Shown here: positions 10,628 through 21,648 of the stretch, one piece after another
Position numbering within the stretch: the stretch's first letter is position 1
Layout: the number at the start of each line of letters is the position of its first letter
Origin: Cryoendolithus antarcticus
Taxonomy: Eukaryota; Ascomycota; Dothideomycetes; Cladosporiales; Cladosporiaceae
Direction of reading: 5' to 3'
Length of the DNA: 64,000 nt
Assembly: GCA_002077065.1 (NCBI GenBank)
Contig: NAJO01000002.1
Location: forward strand, 186,001 to 250,000
Made by a program: the position numbers and the translations under genes
Notes under the pieces: model-generated
Database searches by the model: none
The model's input: only the letters and a program-made list of their open reading frames with translations
What the model was told of the DNA's origin: nothing

Positions 10628-11422
10628 ATGGCCGAACGCAAAGTCCTCTCCAAATACTTTCCCCCCGACTTCGACCCCTCCAAACTCGAGCGCCGCCGCA
10701 AACCCCCCGCGAACGCCGGCCCCAAAGTCCAAACCGTCCGCCTAATGGCGCCCTTCAGCATGAAATGCACCTCCTGCGGCGAGTACATCTACAAAGGCCG
10801 CAAGTTCAACGCCCGCAAAGAGACGACCGACGAGAAGTACCTCCAAATCACCATCTTCCGCTTCTACATCCGCTGCACGAGATGCTCCGCGGAGATCACG
10901 TTCAAGACGGATCCGAAGCACATGGATTACGAGTGTGAGCGGGGCGCAAGGAGGAATTTCGAAGTTTGGAGGGAGGCGAAGTTGAATGAGGAGACGGAGG
11001 AGGAGATGTTGGATAGGATAGAGAAGGAGGAGAATGAGCGAGATGCTATGAAGGAGTTGGAGAGGAAGACTGTGGATGCGAAGATGGAGATGGCTGTCGC
11101 GGATGCATTGGATGAGGTTAGGTTGCGGAATGCGCAGAGGGAGCGGGTGGGGAAGGAGGGGGAGGTTGCTGGGGTGCAGAGGGAGGAGAGGGATATGGAG
11201 AGGGAGAGGGAGGAGGCGGAGATGGAAGAGGCTGCTAGGAGGGCGTTTCAGAGTGGGACGGGGGAGAAGGTGAAGAGGTTGGAGGAGGATTTGCTTCTTA
11301 CAGGGCCGGAGGATAGAGCGAAGGAGGAGGTGCCTGTACCGGCGCCCACGTTCACACGCCAGATCAAGAAGAAAAAAGACTTCTCAGCGGCGCTGGGGAT
11401 CAAGAAGAAGTCGCTGGTGTGA
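10628..11422 (+). CDS. YJU2: Splicing factor YJU2/Cwf16 (CCDC94 family)
   Basis: Spliceosome component of the CWC16 family that promotes the first transesterification step. Single exon, 264 residues. The N-terminus MAERKVLSKYFPPDFDP is diagnostic of the Yju2 branch rather than the Saf4/CCDC130 branch. The zinc site is formed by Cys47/Cys50 (CTSC) and Cys83/Cys86 (CTRC), around GEYIYKGRKFNARKE. From about residue 120 the protein is a long Glu/Arg/Lys-rich, likely coiled-coil stretch, and it ends in a basic FSAALGIKKKS tail. The coding bias changes visibly at about nt 10900, from C-rich to G-rich third positions, but the frame is unbroken. Very secure. Confidence 0.95.
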   Translation: MAERKVLSKYFPPDFDPSKLERRRKPPANAGPKVQTVRLMAPFSMKCTSCGEYIYKGRKFNARKETTDEKYLQITIFRFYIRCTRCSAEITFKTDPKHMDYECERGARRNFEVWREAKLNEETEEEMLDRIEKEENERDAMKELERKTVDAKMEMAVADALDEVRLRNAQRERVGKEGEVAGVQREERDMEREREEAEMEEAARRAFQSGTGEKVKRLEEDLLLTGPEDRAKEEVPVPAPTFTRQIKKKKDFSAALGIKKKSLV

Positions 11423-11530
11423 GCCTGCGGATCTCACGACAAAATATTCTACGACTGATACGCCTTCCACGATTGAAGAGATCTGGCCTTCTGTTCCATG
11501 AGCTATGTACATCGAAGCTGTACTAACTGG

Positions 11531-12913
11531 CTACCTTGATCCATCTTTGGTCTTCCGACTGGACATATCACTCATAGCATGCCACTCCAACTCATGCGAC
11601 AGCCTCGTCGCCTGCCCATCACTATGCGTCGAATTGCTCAGCGAGTACCCATACCTATCATCCGCCAGCTCATATACCGGTGGCAGCGCCGCAGCATCCC
11701 TGCCCGACAGCCTGTGCGGCAGCGTAGGATGGCTAGTAACGCTTGTTTGCCTGACGACTTTGATCGACTTGCTCGAGTCCCTAGTGTCCAGCATGTCGCT
11801 GGGTCGGTTCTGTCGTGGAGTGGAGTGGCTAGACTGGCCGCGGGCTCGCGCGCCCATGTAGTGGCGGAATAGGACGCGCAGGGAGGGCGCGGAGGCACAG
11901 ATCATGCCAAGCATGAGTTCGAGCTGGGCCCAGAAGAAGGTGTGGAAGATTGAGTTGGAGACGTTGCTATTCAGGCCAGATTCTGTGGATTGTTAGCCAA
12001 GGCTTTGTTGATAGGAGTGGTTGTGCCTACCAATGAGCCAGTATGTCCGCACGCCGGAGATGGCAATCACGCCCAGCCCGAGCGAGAAGATGATGTTCAG
12101 GCCTATCTTCTGCGGTCTCGGCATGTCGAGGTTCCAGGTGATGATGCAGGGCAACGCCACGGCGTAGAGATCGCTCAGCGAGGCGAAGACGCCCGCCAAG
12201 ATGTTGATAACTTTGGTGTCGATGCAGGTGTACTCTTGCGTTGTCGCATAGATCGGGTTGAAAGCCTTCCACTGCATCGTTATCAGTACAAGCTTCATCG
12301 ACACTCCCACAGGCCATCTGGGCAACGTACATAAGCATCAAACGGCTTGCAATTCGTGAAAAGGAATATCACGAAAACCAAGGTGTACGATACCGTAAAG
12401 GCGATGGCCAACCAGACCGCATACCTCCACGCCTTGGTGTACGTGCCCTCGACAAGCCGGCGGTAGAATAGCAGAACGGAGACTTTGGTGCAGCAGCCAC
12501 TGATCAAGAATGCAAGCTCGCCAAACCAGAGGCACTGAGCAACCTTCTCCCAATGATCTGGCGGTATGTCCCAGATGTTGCGGTTGCCGTAGGCGCGCTG
12601 GGTGAACACGACGCAGATCGCTGTGAACATGCCGCCGAAGAGCCAGCTGGGTATGAGGAACACCTGACATTCACGTTAATGATCGGAACCTTTGACCTTA
12701 CAGACAAGATAGACGTACATCATCGAGTCCGAAGGTGCCCGCTCTGCCGAAACCTCGAAGCCAGAGTCTAGTGGCGCATGTGAAGGTCGTGAGACCGAGG
12801 AGTGCGCAGGCCCAGCTGGCGAGATCTACACTTTGGACGGAAGGGTTCGTGTAGTTTGGCTTTGGCCACTGAGATATGGCTGATGCCGAGAGGTTGATGA
12901 TGTTGCCTGGCAT
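11531..12913 (-). CDS. Fungal rhodopsin-like seven-helix membrane protein (PTH11/SAT4 type)
   Basis: Plasma-membrane protein of the fungal rhodopsin domain family (PF20684), related to PTH11-type receptors; ligand unknown. Exons 12913-12719, 12663-12331, 12271-12031 and 11982-11531 give 406 residues, and all junctions keep frame. The first in-frame ATG is 12913 (MPGNIINLSAS); the TTG at 13003 is not used here. Recognisable family pieces are FGLDDVFLIPSW after helix 1-2, FLISGCCTKVSVLLFYRRL, CKPFDAYW, DLYAVALPCIITWNLDM and a helix before LELMLGMICASAPSLR. The C-terminal about 110 residues are polar, Ser-rich and cytoplasmic. Downstream targets cannot be inferred from context. Confidence 0.85.
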
Positions 12914-15080
12914 GATTGGGCGATTTCGTAACCCTGGCTGAGGTGGAATCCAGGCTGCGCTGAATGGGAGGGCTTGTGGTGCCAGACGCAGGTTAGAGAG
13001 CAAGCTCGCGGACTATTTGAACCGATTCCAAGTAACCAATCTCGCCAAGCCGAATGCTGTCGTGAGATTCGCGGTGTTCGACTCGAAGTCCAATCCGGAT
13101 ATACGTCTAAAGTCAGTGATGTGATGAGCAAACTCGCGCATGTGATGTTGATTCAAGGCGCGCGCAAGTGAATGACTCGAAGTGTGAAAGCAAGTGCAAA
13201 GTTTACAGACGAGATAGCATGTGATAAGGTATAGGGAGTACTTAGCCCCACGCAACATCTTCGGAGTCGACCAACGTCCACAACGGCTACGGTGAACATC
13301 AGGCGATGCTTGTCTTCTCGACAACGCGGATCAGGCGCATACTAGCGACGCGACCTCTAGGCCGGTACTTCAGCCCCAATGCACATGCCCTGGATCTGTA
13401 GACGCAAGAACGTTGAACCAGGAGTTCGGTCCGCGAGCTTCTCCTACTGGTGATGGGCACGCGAGCAAGCAGACGTAGGGGAAAATCTTCGGTTGCGCAC
13501 AAAAGGATGGTGCTGTATGCTGCATGTCTCAGGAACGCAGGGTTAGGTGGGTACTGCTAGCCAGGGCGCCGTAGAAGCGATGGACGCTACTGCATCGAAG
13601 CACGCACTGAAAATCCGCATACGGCAGTTCACTCCGTTGATGGTTCGACATCCATGCTCAGGGAGAGGAGCGCCTTCTGAGACTGGATGGAATGAGGGCA
13701 CGTTGATGTTTGATAGGTGAGTGATGAGCGCCTGATCTTGCGCCGCTCAACTCTGGAAAAGTGCTCGTCGACACATCAGATCGCAGTGGTGAAGTCCAGA
13801 AGAAGTTCAAGGAAGGCGTACTTTCCTGTAGGGCGAGATCAGCGGAGAGTGCCGGAACGTATCCGCTCCGGCTGCCGGGTTCAGGGTTCGGCACGTGTCT
13901 CACTTCAGAACTTCAAACGCAAGCGATCGTACGGCTGAACGCCTCTTAATTGCTTAATTTGCGACACCCCATCATACTGCCCCGCGACAGCATGGACACT
14001 GATGCCTTCGCTTGTTCCTTTCCTGTCTTCAAATGAGTCTGCGCATGTGATGGCGACCACAAGAGCTCGGACGGACCTCGGCCGAGGTGTCCACTCTTAC
14101 AACGCGGTGGTCCACGACTCAGGTATTTGGACCTGCGTCCATTATTGATCCACTACCCGCCAGCTCAAAGTGCGCTTACAGCAGGGCTATATTTGATGAT
14201 CGACACCCGACAGTCTAATAAGGGATCCGCAGATGATGATCGCCGTGGGGTAAAAGTCCCATCAGACGCCGACGAGAAGGGCACATAGTGCGCTAGCAAC
14301 TAAAGACATATTGCCAGACTGGTGATGAAGGCCTCCCGAAATCAGGCAGCTCCGCTGTGTCCCCTATGGAACGCTATTAGTCCGCTGTGCCTTGATCCTT
14401 AAGTCGTAAAGGCCGTCGGCGAGCCGTGTCAAGTGGAGCCACAGGCAGCGTCGGACAGTAACATGCGGCTGCTTCCATGTGAAGCAAGAGTGATCCTGCT
14501 CTGTAGCCAAACAGAATTCGCGTCGCTGCTTGTTTGACCGGGCATGCAGGATCTCCAGCGTCCGGGCTTTGCAGGCACGCATTCAGAATTGAGCAACGCA
14601 TCGTCATTGAGGCCACTCAGCCAACCAGATATCCTGGATGTTGATTTCGAGCAGTATGAGCTCTGTCGCAGGCGCTAAAGACTTGGGTTGAGCTATCCAG
14701 GCTGGCCGAATCTGCATGCGGGTTTATGGGCATCGTTGTCGGATCTCGAGCTGGCCCACTGTTTCTACTAGATTATACACACAGTCGCGATACGCCTGTC
14801 CAGCCAATGCACAAGCTACCCAACACTGGTACTTGTACTCGTTCGCAGCCTGTCGCTCGAGCTTCTGTGCGAACGTGCCCCGCGTCCAGCGACGTCATGC
14901 GCCGTTACACGCGTAGACCACGCGCCGCGGGTCGGAGATGGGAGTGTGACAGCGAGAACGGACTGGCATGCCAACTAGGGACGGAGGTCGTCGTCATGGG
15001 AGCTCGAGAGAAAGCTCTCCACCTGAAGGGTAGACAATATCAGTACGAAACCGATGAGCGACCACCTTGAGACGATCGAT
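12914..15080. other. Gene-poor stretch of about 2.2 kb
   Basis: Upstream of the rhodopsin-like gene and of a small gene at 15081. ORFs here are short (at most about 114 codons), overlap on both strands and match no family I recognise. No inverted-repeat ends, no long tandem repeat and no tRNA-like B box were seen. It is too long to be only promoter, so an unannotated transcript or an eroded element is possible. Confidence 0.5.
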
Positions 15081-15438
15081 ATGCCCCTACCAAATATTGC
15101 CCCAGACGGCCCGCTAGGTACGGAAAAGAAAGGTACTGTACACTACCCACTGTTTTCATTCCTCATTGCCTCGCCTGACAGCCCTTCAAGGCGTCCTATC
15201 CCTCGTTGGAGATCCAGTAGGGCAAGTCCTTGACAAGTCACTCCGGCCGACAGTCGGCGCGGTCATCGGCGGCGGCATAGGCCATCCAACGGGAGAAGCC
15301 CTCGAGCGAGTCAACAATGTCGTCCGGAACGAGCATAAGTATACGAACGAGCCGAACAACAAGGCCGACAAAGATCTGCCTGGTGGCGAAAGGATCGGTG
15401 GGAACACGCAGAGCGGACAGAATCCTCTCGGGTTGTGA
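15081..15438 (+). CDS. Small conserved-looking fungal protein, two exons, function unknown
   Basis: Exons 15081-15132 and 15182-15438 with a 49 bp intron give 102 residues. The ATG at 15081 is joined in frame (GTEKKALQGVLSLVGDP). The middle is glycine-rich and mildly hydrophobic (TVGAVIGGGIGHPTGEAL), followed by a polar, Asn/Gly-rich tail. There is no signal peptide or clear membrane helix. I do not recognise a named family. The typical short intron and the unbroken composition make it a likely real gene, but the function is unknown. Confidence 0.65.
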
Positions 15439-15641
15439 GGTGTATGGTCTTCGACGAGAACTGGCTTTCTAGTGTACTCTCATACTCGCAGCCGACGAAG
15501 AGCAGAATGCATGAGTTGGAGCTTGGGAATGGCATAGCGTATTGGCGTTTGGTTTGGAAAAGCGCCAAGGGCGACACTGCCCGTGTCTGAATCGATGGCA
15601 GGTTCCCTTGTTGTAGCGTAAATCAGCCGTCGAAGAAGACA

Positions 15642-16586
15642 TCACTTCGCCACCAGCATATCAGCTCCGTTCCCAGCATGCTCATCGAGTACACCCGCCT
15701 TGCGAAGCACGCCGATAGTCTTCTCTGCGACAGCGGGATCCACACCCTTGACGTCGCTGCTGAAGTCCACAGTCTTCATCCATTCCTCGACATCCTCCTT
15801 CGAGTAATCCATCGTCGAAGTGATGTGCTCGACCGACTCTTCCTTGTGCTCCAGATAGTATTGCACCCCCTCATTGATCTTCCCCAACATCTCTTGCACT
15901 GCCTTCTCGTCCACCCCACTCCTCGCAGCGATCATCCAGCTCGGCCAAGGCGTGTAGATCTCCCCAATCCGCTTCAGCTCGCCAGAATCCCAGTACCGTT
16001 TCGTAGTGAAGTGCTCCCACATGAAGAAGTCTGCCGTCTTGTCGCCGCTGACGCCCTGCCGTAATCCATCGAATTTGCCCAGCGGCACGACTTCGAATGG
16101 CTTTCCGCCCGGCTTGAGCCAGCCTTGCTGGTCTGCTAGCACATAGCTCATCACATACGATCCACTGCCAATCCTGCTGACTCCGACCTTCCTTCCCTCC
16201 AGGCCCGCCACACCCGTGACATCCTCCCTCTGTCCACCCGTCGAGATGCCCCATCTAAGCTTACTCTGCACATACGTGCCCACCAGTTTGAAGCCTCCCT
16301 CCTTGCCCTCTGCCTTGCTCTTCCCCAGATCCGCAATAAAGCCTTCCGTCAATCCAACAGCGACATCGATCTCTGAGGATTTGAGAAGTTTGGTCAAGTC
16401 TCCAGTGCCAGTGGGAACAGGTATGAGGGTTGCTGCGAGACTGTGTTTGGCTATGGCGAAGTGGAGTGGAGTGGAGAAGTGCTCTGGTATGAAGCCGATG
16501 CGGAGCTTTGTTGGAGCGGCCATGGTGATGTGACGGAGTCGAGATAAGCTGAATGGGTTCTTCAATGGTGTGATCGACCTGAGCAT
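15642..16586 (-). CDS. Ca3427-like periplasmic-binding-protein-fold protein
   Basis: Single exon, 314 residues. The family has a type II periplasmic-binding fold related to NMT1/THI5-like and ABC substrate-binding proteins, and the ligand is unknown. Visible family pieces: KLRIGFIPEHFSTPLHFA near the N-terminus, EIDVAVGLTEGFIADL, GISTGG, VGVSRIGSGSYVMSYVLA, DFFMWEHFTTKRYW and YTPWPSWMIAA. The first 21 residues (MLRSITPLKNPFSLSRLRHI) carry several Arg and no acidic residue, which looks like a mitochondrial presequence. The second ATG at 16523 (MAAPTK) would remove it. It may bind a small metabolite in mitochondria or cytosol. Confidence 0.85.
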   Translation of the reverse strand: MLRSITPLKNPFSLSRLRHITMAAPTKLRIGFIPEHFSTPLHFAIAKHSLAATLIPVPTGTGDLTKLLKSSEIDVAVGLTEGFIADLGKSKAEGKEGGFKLVGTYVQSKLRWGISTGGQREDVTGVAGLEGRKVGVSRIGSGSYVMSYVLADQQGWLKPGGKPFEVVPLGKFDGLRQGVSGDKTADFFMWEHFTTKRYWDSGELKRIGEIYTPWPSWMIAARSGVDEKAVQEMLGKINEGVQYYLEHKEESVEHITSTMDYSKEDVEEWMKTVDFSSDVKGVDPAVAEKTIGVLRKAGVLDEHAGNGADMLVAK

Positions 16587-16815
16587 CGGTAATTGAGAAA
16601 AAGATCAGATGTTGGTCAAGGTTTCACTTCGTAGAAAGTGAAGAAGTCACGAGGAAAATGATGGGCCTCACTGATCGGCATGGACCTTTACAAAACGGAT
16701 CTGACATGGAAGACATTCCGAACATGTATGCACATCGTGCAAGGGTGTAGAATTTGACGTTCAATCTATACGTCTTCTGAGCTCAGTGCGTCTCGATAAC
16801 CGCTCGACTCCTGAC

Positions 16816-17556
16816 TCAGCACACATTGTTGAGCACATCCGCCGCAGCGGCCTTCTCAGCGCTGTCCATGCTCAATTTGTAGTAGTACTTGACCTGCACG
16901 AAGGCGCGGACGTATTCGCACTGGTAGCCCACATTCGGCGGAAGCCACTCTGCCACGTCCTGATCTCCCTTGGATTGGTTGACATTGTCGGTGACCGAGA
17001 GCAGCTGAGGTCGAGTGACGCTGCGGGACAGTTAGTGTCATAGACGAAGTTGAAGAATAGAGAGGGCAGCTTACTCGTTCGCAAATGCCTGACGTTGGGC
17101 AGTGGTCCATGAGCGAGCACCTGAGACCCAAGCTTCTTTCTGAGAAGGACATGTCAGCTATAGTCCGCGATCACGCCTTGTCAAGAGAACACCTACCAGC
17201 GGCACAATATGGTCGATATCGACATCGCTAGCCGCGTACCACGTTGCTTGATCGTAGTCACTGTACCACGTCCCAGATGTTGCCGTGCATGCCGAGTCTG
17301 TCTGCACGGATACACCGTCACGCTTTAGAACGTATTCGCGCGTGTTGCAAGCTCCCGAGATCGTGATCCAAGTTGGGAAGTAATCGCGGCTGTATGCCGG
17401 GCTGTTGGACTCGGCCGCGACTGTGATAGATGACAGGTAAGACAACGCGGTCGCTGCTGAGACCGGCTCGGGGAGGTTGCCTCGGCGTTGGATGACAGGC
17501 GCGGCGATAGCAGATCCAGCTGCTAGGAGAAGGCAGAAGCCGACGGTGAGACCCAT
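16816..17556 (-). CDS. Secreted HNH (DUF1524-like) nuclease-family protein
   Basis: Exons 17556-17197, 17139-17075 and 17020-16816 give 209 residues. The ATG at 17556 starts a clear signal peptide (MGLTVGFCLLLAAGSAIAAP), followed by a possible KEX-type QRR site. The HNH-like core is DVDIDHIVPL joined by the first splice to KEAWVSGARSWT, then a Thr/Arg-rich turn, DNVNQSKGDQDVAEWLP (the Asn/Lys/Asp part of the motif) and YQCEYV. This matches the GmrSD/DUF1524 HNH family found as secreted proteins in many fungi. Likely an extracellular nuclease; substrate unknown. Cys residues suggest disulfides. Confidence 0.9.
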
Positions 17557-18329
17557 GGTGCTATTCTTTGATATTTCAGGAGTGAAGTCGTCTGGGGCGA
17601 TGTCGACTTTGCACTTTGTCACGAGAAATACTAGCAAGCCACTCTTTGCGATGTAAAATGAGGTAATGAAGTTGCTTAGCAGTCGAGGTACTGATGCTCA
17701 ACGGGCCCTTTATGTTGTCGACCAAAAGGGCATCGTACCTGCCCCCGGAGTGTCTCTTTTCCTATAGTGCAATGCTGTCTATGCAATGCAACCTCCGCCT
17801 GGGGTAGTAGTGAGTCAAAGAGAAGCAAATGCATTCCAACTACACGTGGGCTGCGATAAGCCTGATTGCTGGCTCGCCATCTAGCATTCCTCGGGGCACT
17901 GCCTCTAGTTGTGCCAGTGGTCCAACGGAGTTTTATAGTCGTGCAGTAAGGTCACTTGGCACTGCAGAACCGCAGATCTGTCTAGGCACTGCCGGCCTTG
18001 GCAGATAGATGTTGGCCAATGAAGCCGAGGTGTGGTGGCAAGCCGGGTGCATCACCTCCCACTTATACGTTGGATCTGCAATGCAGCGAGCAAACCATGA
18101 AACACTCCACTGGTGTCTCGAGACGACGTGTACTCGTGACCGGGGTGTGTGCCATCTCAGTGGACGTTGCAGGCGCCTCGTCAAGCGGAGGCGGCCGAGA
18201 TCGACGGCAGGATTACTAAGCATCTGCGCGAGTGCTTCGTCGTGACTGAACCGTGGCCGTCTGTCCTTTACTACCAGTGTGGTGACTTGTAAGCATCCGT
18301 GTCGCGACGATGCTACATATGTTGTGCAC
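17557..18329. other. Intergenic: regulator 3' region and promoter of secreted nuclease gene
   Basis: About 770 bp. Only short ORFs on both strands; no feature recognised. Confidence 0.5.
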
Positions 18330-20283
18330 CTAGAAACCAAGCGTATCAGTCAGGCTCAGATTATTCGCAAAGCCACTCTGCTGCTGGCTCGACATGACAA
18401 GCTGAGGGTTCAGAAATGTGTCCCACTGGAAGCTCTCCAATCCCAGAGTCCAGTCCAGATCAGTCAGACAAGGGTTCTGCGACATGCCACTACCGATAGT
18501 CGGCGCATCTTCAGGAGGTGAAGTAGAAGGCAGTGCTGACAGAGCTTCGAGCTCTTTCTCCTTCCGCTGTCGAAACATGCGCACCATAGCTACTGCCTGA
18601 TTGCGAGCTTCGAGCACCATGTGAGTAGGATACGCTTCGGCAATCTTATCCAGTAGGGCCATAGCCTCTGCTACATAGCTGAATGATCGAGGCGTACCAA
18701 CGGCGAGTGTGACGCAGACGAACATGAACGGAGCATGTAGCACATTCCACCATGGCGTGCGAGTCTCGAGGAGGGCTTCTGCGGCGATGAGTGCAGCCTT
18801 CCCGATGTTCAGTATACTCTCAGCACGATCCTTAGCGTCCGTCAAACTCATCAGCCACAGGCGTCGATAGATCGCGAAAGCCAAGTCGGCTTTCAATATC
18901 GTGATGAAGTGCGACTCTGTCTGTATCTCCTCGATGCGCGTCAAAGTGGCACCCAAAGCTGCGGGTGGGTCCGGCTCACGCTCTCGATCGACGAAGTCGC
19001 TCGGTAGTATATCAGCAAGCTCAACGTACTGATGAGCGAAGCCGACGCCATCGGGTGCGAATTTCTTCGTCGTAACAACATCGAACGTCACTCGAGATCT
19101 GCCATACTCGAACGACAAAACGATATTTAGCGCTCGAGCGATCCAGAAGAGCTTCCGTCGCGTCTTCACGAGCTTGTGGTCTGCTGCACTTGCAGCTGGA
19201 TACACGACAGCGATCGTCTGCATCTCCTTGTGCAGCCCGCTAGCTTCTGCTTGATGTAGTGCCATTGAGCTGGCTACCCAGGATCCGTGGGGTCTGCCCG
19301 TACAGCGCAGATAGATTGTCAGTAGAATCCATGCTGCGACGATTTGATAAGATGGATTGACAGCCATGCGTTTCGTGATCAAGATTGACTTGGCAATCTG
19401 AATGCAGTCGGCTTCTCTGGGGTGCGGGTTAGATGAGAAGAAAGAGCCCAAGGCAGCCACCATCAGAATGATGAGGTCGAGTTCATTATAGCCTTGGGTG
19501 TTAGCGTAGCGAGCGTTAGACTTCTCGCCGAAGTCTACCTCTTCCAGGAGACCAAGCTCACGCTTGACGGTACTGAAGTAGACCGCTGAAAGACGCTGGA
19601 ACTCGCCGTAAGGTATGATCGAATTGACATCGACTGGTAGGTCTTGCTCCTCACTCCGGAGGCCGAGATTCCCTGTGAGTCAAGATTAGCAAGAAGACTA
19701 CGCTCTAGTCTCAGCTGCGACATCACATACACGCAAACGAATGCAGCCTTGGGATGCTCTCTGACTCCATGTCCATCCCCAGGATACGCGGAAATGCGAT
19801 TGCCGAGTTGGCGCGCACGAATCGCGTCTTGACCGGATCTAGTATGCCACGATGATGGAAGCTAGGGCAAATCAGTACCGTGCTCTGCCCGTAAGATCCA
19901 TCGAAACGTACCGTGCGCCGGGAGCAGTAAGAGGATGCGCCTGCAACTGTATAACACTCGGCGGCACCTCTGGCCAGCTTTGTTGACGTGGCAGGGTCTC
20001 GGGGCCATTGTCAGAGGTCAGATGAACTAGGGACGCTCGCTTGCCGGATGCCGTGTATTCGCATTGATACTCATAGCGAACACAAGTCGCGCATGGCTTT
20101 CGACCATCGCATTTTCGTTTCCTCTGGCGACCTTGCTAGCGATTAGCCCTGCGATTCAGAAACATCCATTCCGTGTCACTCACATGGTGCGCACGCTGCT
20201 CGAGAACGTTGGCGACCTGCATGGTGATCTCCGTCGCCCTCTGCTGGGCTTTCGGATCGAGGCCGTTTCGTATCGCCGTTCAT
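18330..20283 (-). CDS. Zn2Cys6 fungal-specific transcription factor
   Basis: Exons 20283-20184, 20131-19912, 19861-19731 and 19672-18330 give 597 residues. The zinc cluster is complete only after splicing: Cys31, Cys34, Cys41, Cys47, Cys50 and Cys57 (C-x2-C-x6-C-x5-C-x2-C-x6-C), and the first intron splits the codon of Cys34. Next come RFHHRGILDPVKTRFVRANSA and PRLHSFAWNLG, typical of one Zn2Cys6 subgroup, and then the fungal transcription factor middle homology region (HQAEASGLHKE, RRKLFWIARALN). The acidic/Gln-rich tail may activate. It starts 540 bp from the divergent SDR gene, a likely target by position only. Confidence 0.92.
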
Positions 20284-20823
20284 GGCGATAGAATATCCTT
20301 TCAGTCACCGGCTACCTCAACGCTCGACATGCCGCAATGGCGATAGCTGTGATACTGCGACATCAAAGATAGTCTGGGTGAGAGGCTGGTAGTAATAGCT
20401 CTCCTCCGCCAAGGTGGCTGTGCCTTCGTGGAAGTCAGTTGCTGACTGTACTTTGTCCGTGCGCCAGGAACGAGATCAGTATTCTGTTCCGCCACCTCCG
20501 TCCGTGCAACATATCGCATAACCATCAAGTCGCCAGCGGGCGGAAAGAACTCCATCTCATGTTCAGGACTGATAGCGGCGATCCGCCCAGTTGAATCATG
20601 ATCAGACGCCGTCAAAGGCCGACCTCATGGCCAAACATCGAGTGCGGGGACCAAGAGCTACTTGGGCCGAGCATACAGTATGTGAGTGTTGCTACATGTA
20701 AGCATACGTACATCTCACCATCACTTCGGACCTTGATACACTGCATTGCTCTCAATTTCTTGCGTCCCAGTCCTGTTCTGTTGTTTGGGCCAGCGCTTTG
20801 TATCACGGAAGCAGGCAATCAGC
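20284..20823. promoter_or_regulatory. Shared divergent promoter, Zn2Cys6 regulator / SDR
   Basis: A 540 bp region between two divergent start codons. At 20575-20586 there is GCGG-CGAT-CCGC, an inverted CGG pair with a 4 bp gap, the kind of site that dimeric Zn2Cys6 proteins often bind. Further single CGG/CCG triplets lie nearby (about 20538-20543). Binding is not shown. Confidence 0.4.
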
Positions 20824-21648
20824 ATGCCTGTCGACAACAGGATAGAGGGCCGTCTGGCCTTGATTACTGGTGCGAGTGGAGGGTAAGTGCTCGAGCAACG
20901 CACTATCGACCACCTACGAACGCTCACTCATCCCAAGCCTAGCATCGGCGCCGCCTGTGCACGCGATCTTCACGCTCAAGGCGTTTCCCTAGCCCTGACC
21001 TACAGCACCAACGCCTCAAGTCTTCAAGACCTAGTCACGAGCCTTCAATCCCAATCCTCCTCCCTGAAGATCACTTCCCACCAATGCGACGTGGCCAAAG
21101 ACGCCGACCTGTCCCGCCTCTTCGACGAAATCAAAGCCCAACACTCCCAACACCCCGACATCCTCGTAGCCAACGCCGGCTACGGCAAGCGCGTCTCCAA
21201 CATTCTCGACATCGCCATAGAAGAATGGGACTACACCATAAACGTCAACCTCCGCTCATCGTTCCTCCTCACTAAACTTGCAATACCGCACATGCAATCA
21301 CAAGCCTGGGGCCGTGTAATCTACATCTCCTCGATCGCAGCGGGAGGGACGTCAATAAACGGCTGCCATTATTCTGCCTCAAAAGCAGGTGTGCAAGGGA
21401 TGTGCAAGAATCTTGCGCAGAAGATGGGAAAGAGCGGGGTGACGTTCAACGATGTTGCGCCGGCGATGATCACAGGAACGGGAATGATACCCGATGAGGC
21501 GGCGTTGAAGGGGACGCCGGGGGATCCGGCGGGAATACCGGTAGGGAGGGCGGGGACGACGGATGAGGTTGCGAATGTAGTGACTATGTTGTGCAGAACA
21601 GGCTACGTAACAGGGCAGAGTATACTGCTGAGCGGAGGACTGAAGTAG
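20824..21648 (+). CDS. Classical SDR, FabG-like reductase
   Basis: Exons 20824-20882 and 20943-21648 give 254 residues, the normal size for a classical SDR. The intron lies inside the cofactor motif and splicing restores ITGASGGIGAACA. The rest is canonical: VANAGYG (NAG motif), the catalytic Ser in YISSIAAGG, YSASKAGVQGMCKNLA (YxxxK), then NDVAPAMITGTGM and a C-terminal GQSILLSGGLK. It is predicted to be an active NAD(P)H-dependent 3-oxoacyl/ketone reductase or alcohol dehydrogenase; substrate unknown. It is divergent from the Zn2Cys6 regulator and may be controlled by it. Confidence 0.93.

Noticed and set aside
12914..13003. 30-residue N-terminal extension of the rhodopsin-like protein
   Set aside because: The extension begins with TTG; the first ATG is 12913 and fits the short extracellular N-terminus of the family.
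14726..15070. 114-codon plus-strand frame in the gene-poor interval
   Set aside because: Composition is not protein-like (scattered Cys/Arg/Pro) and no family is recognised.
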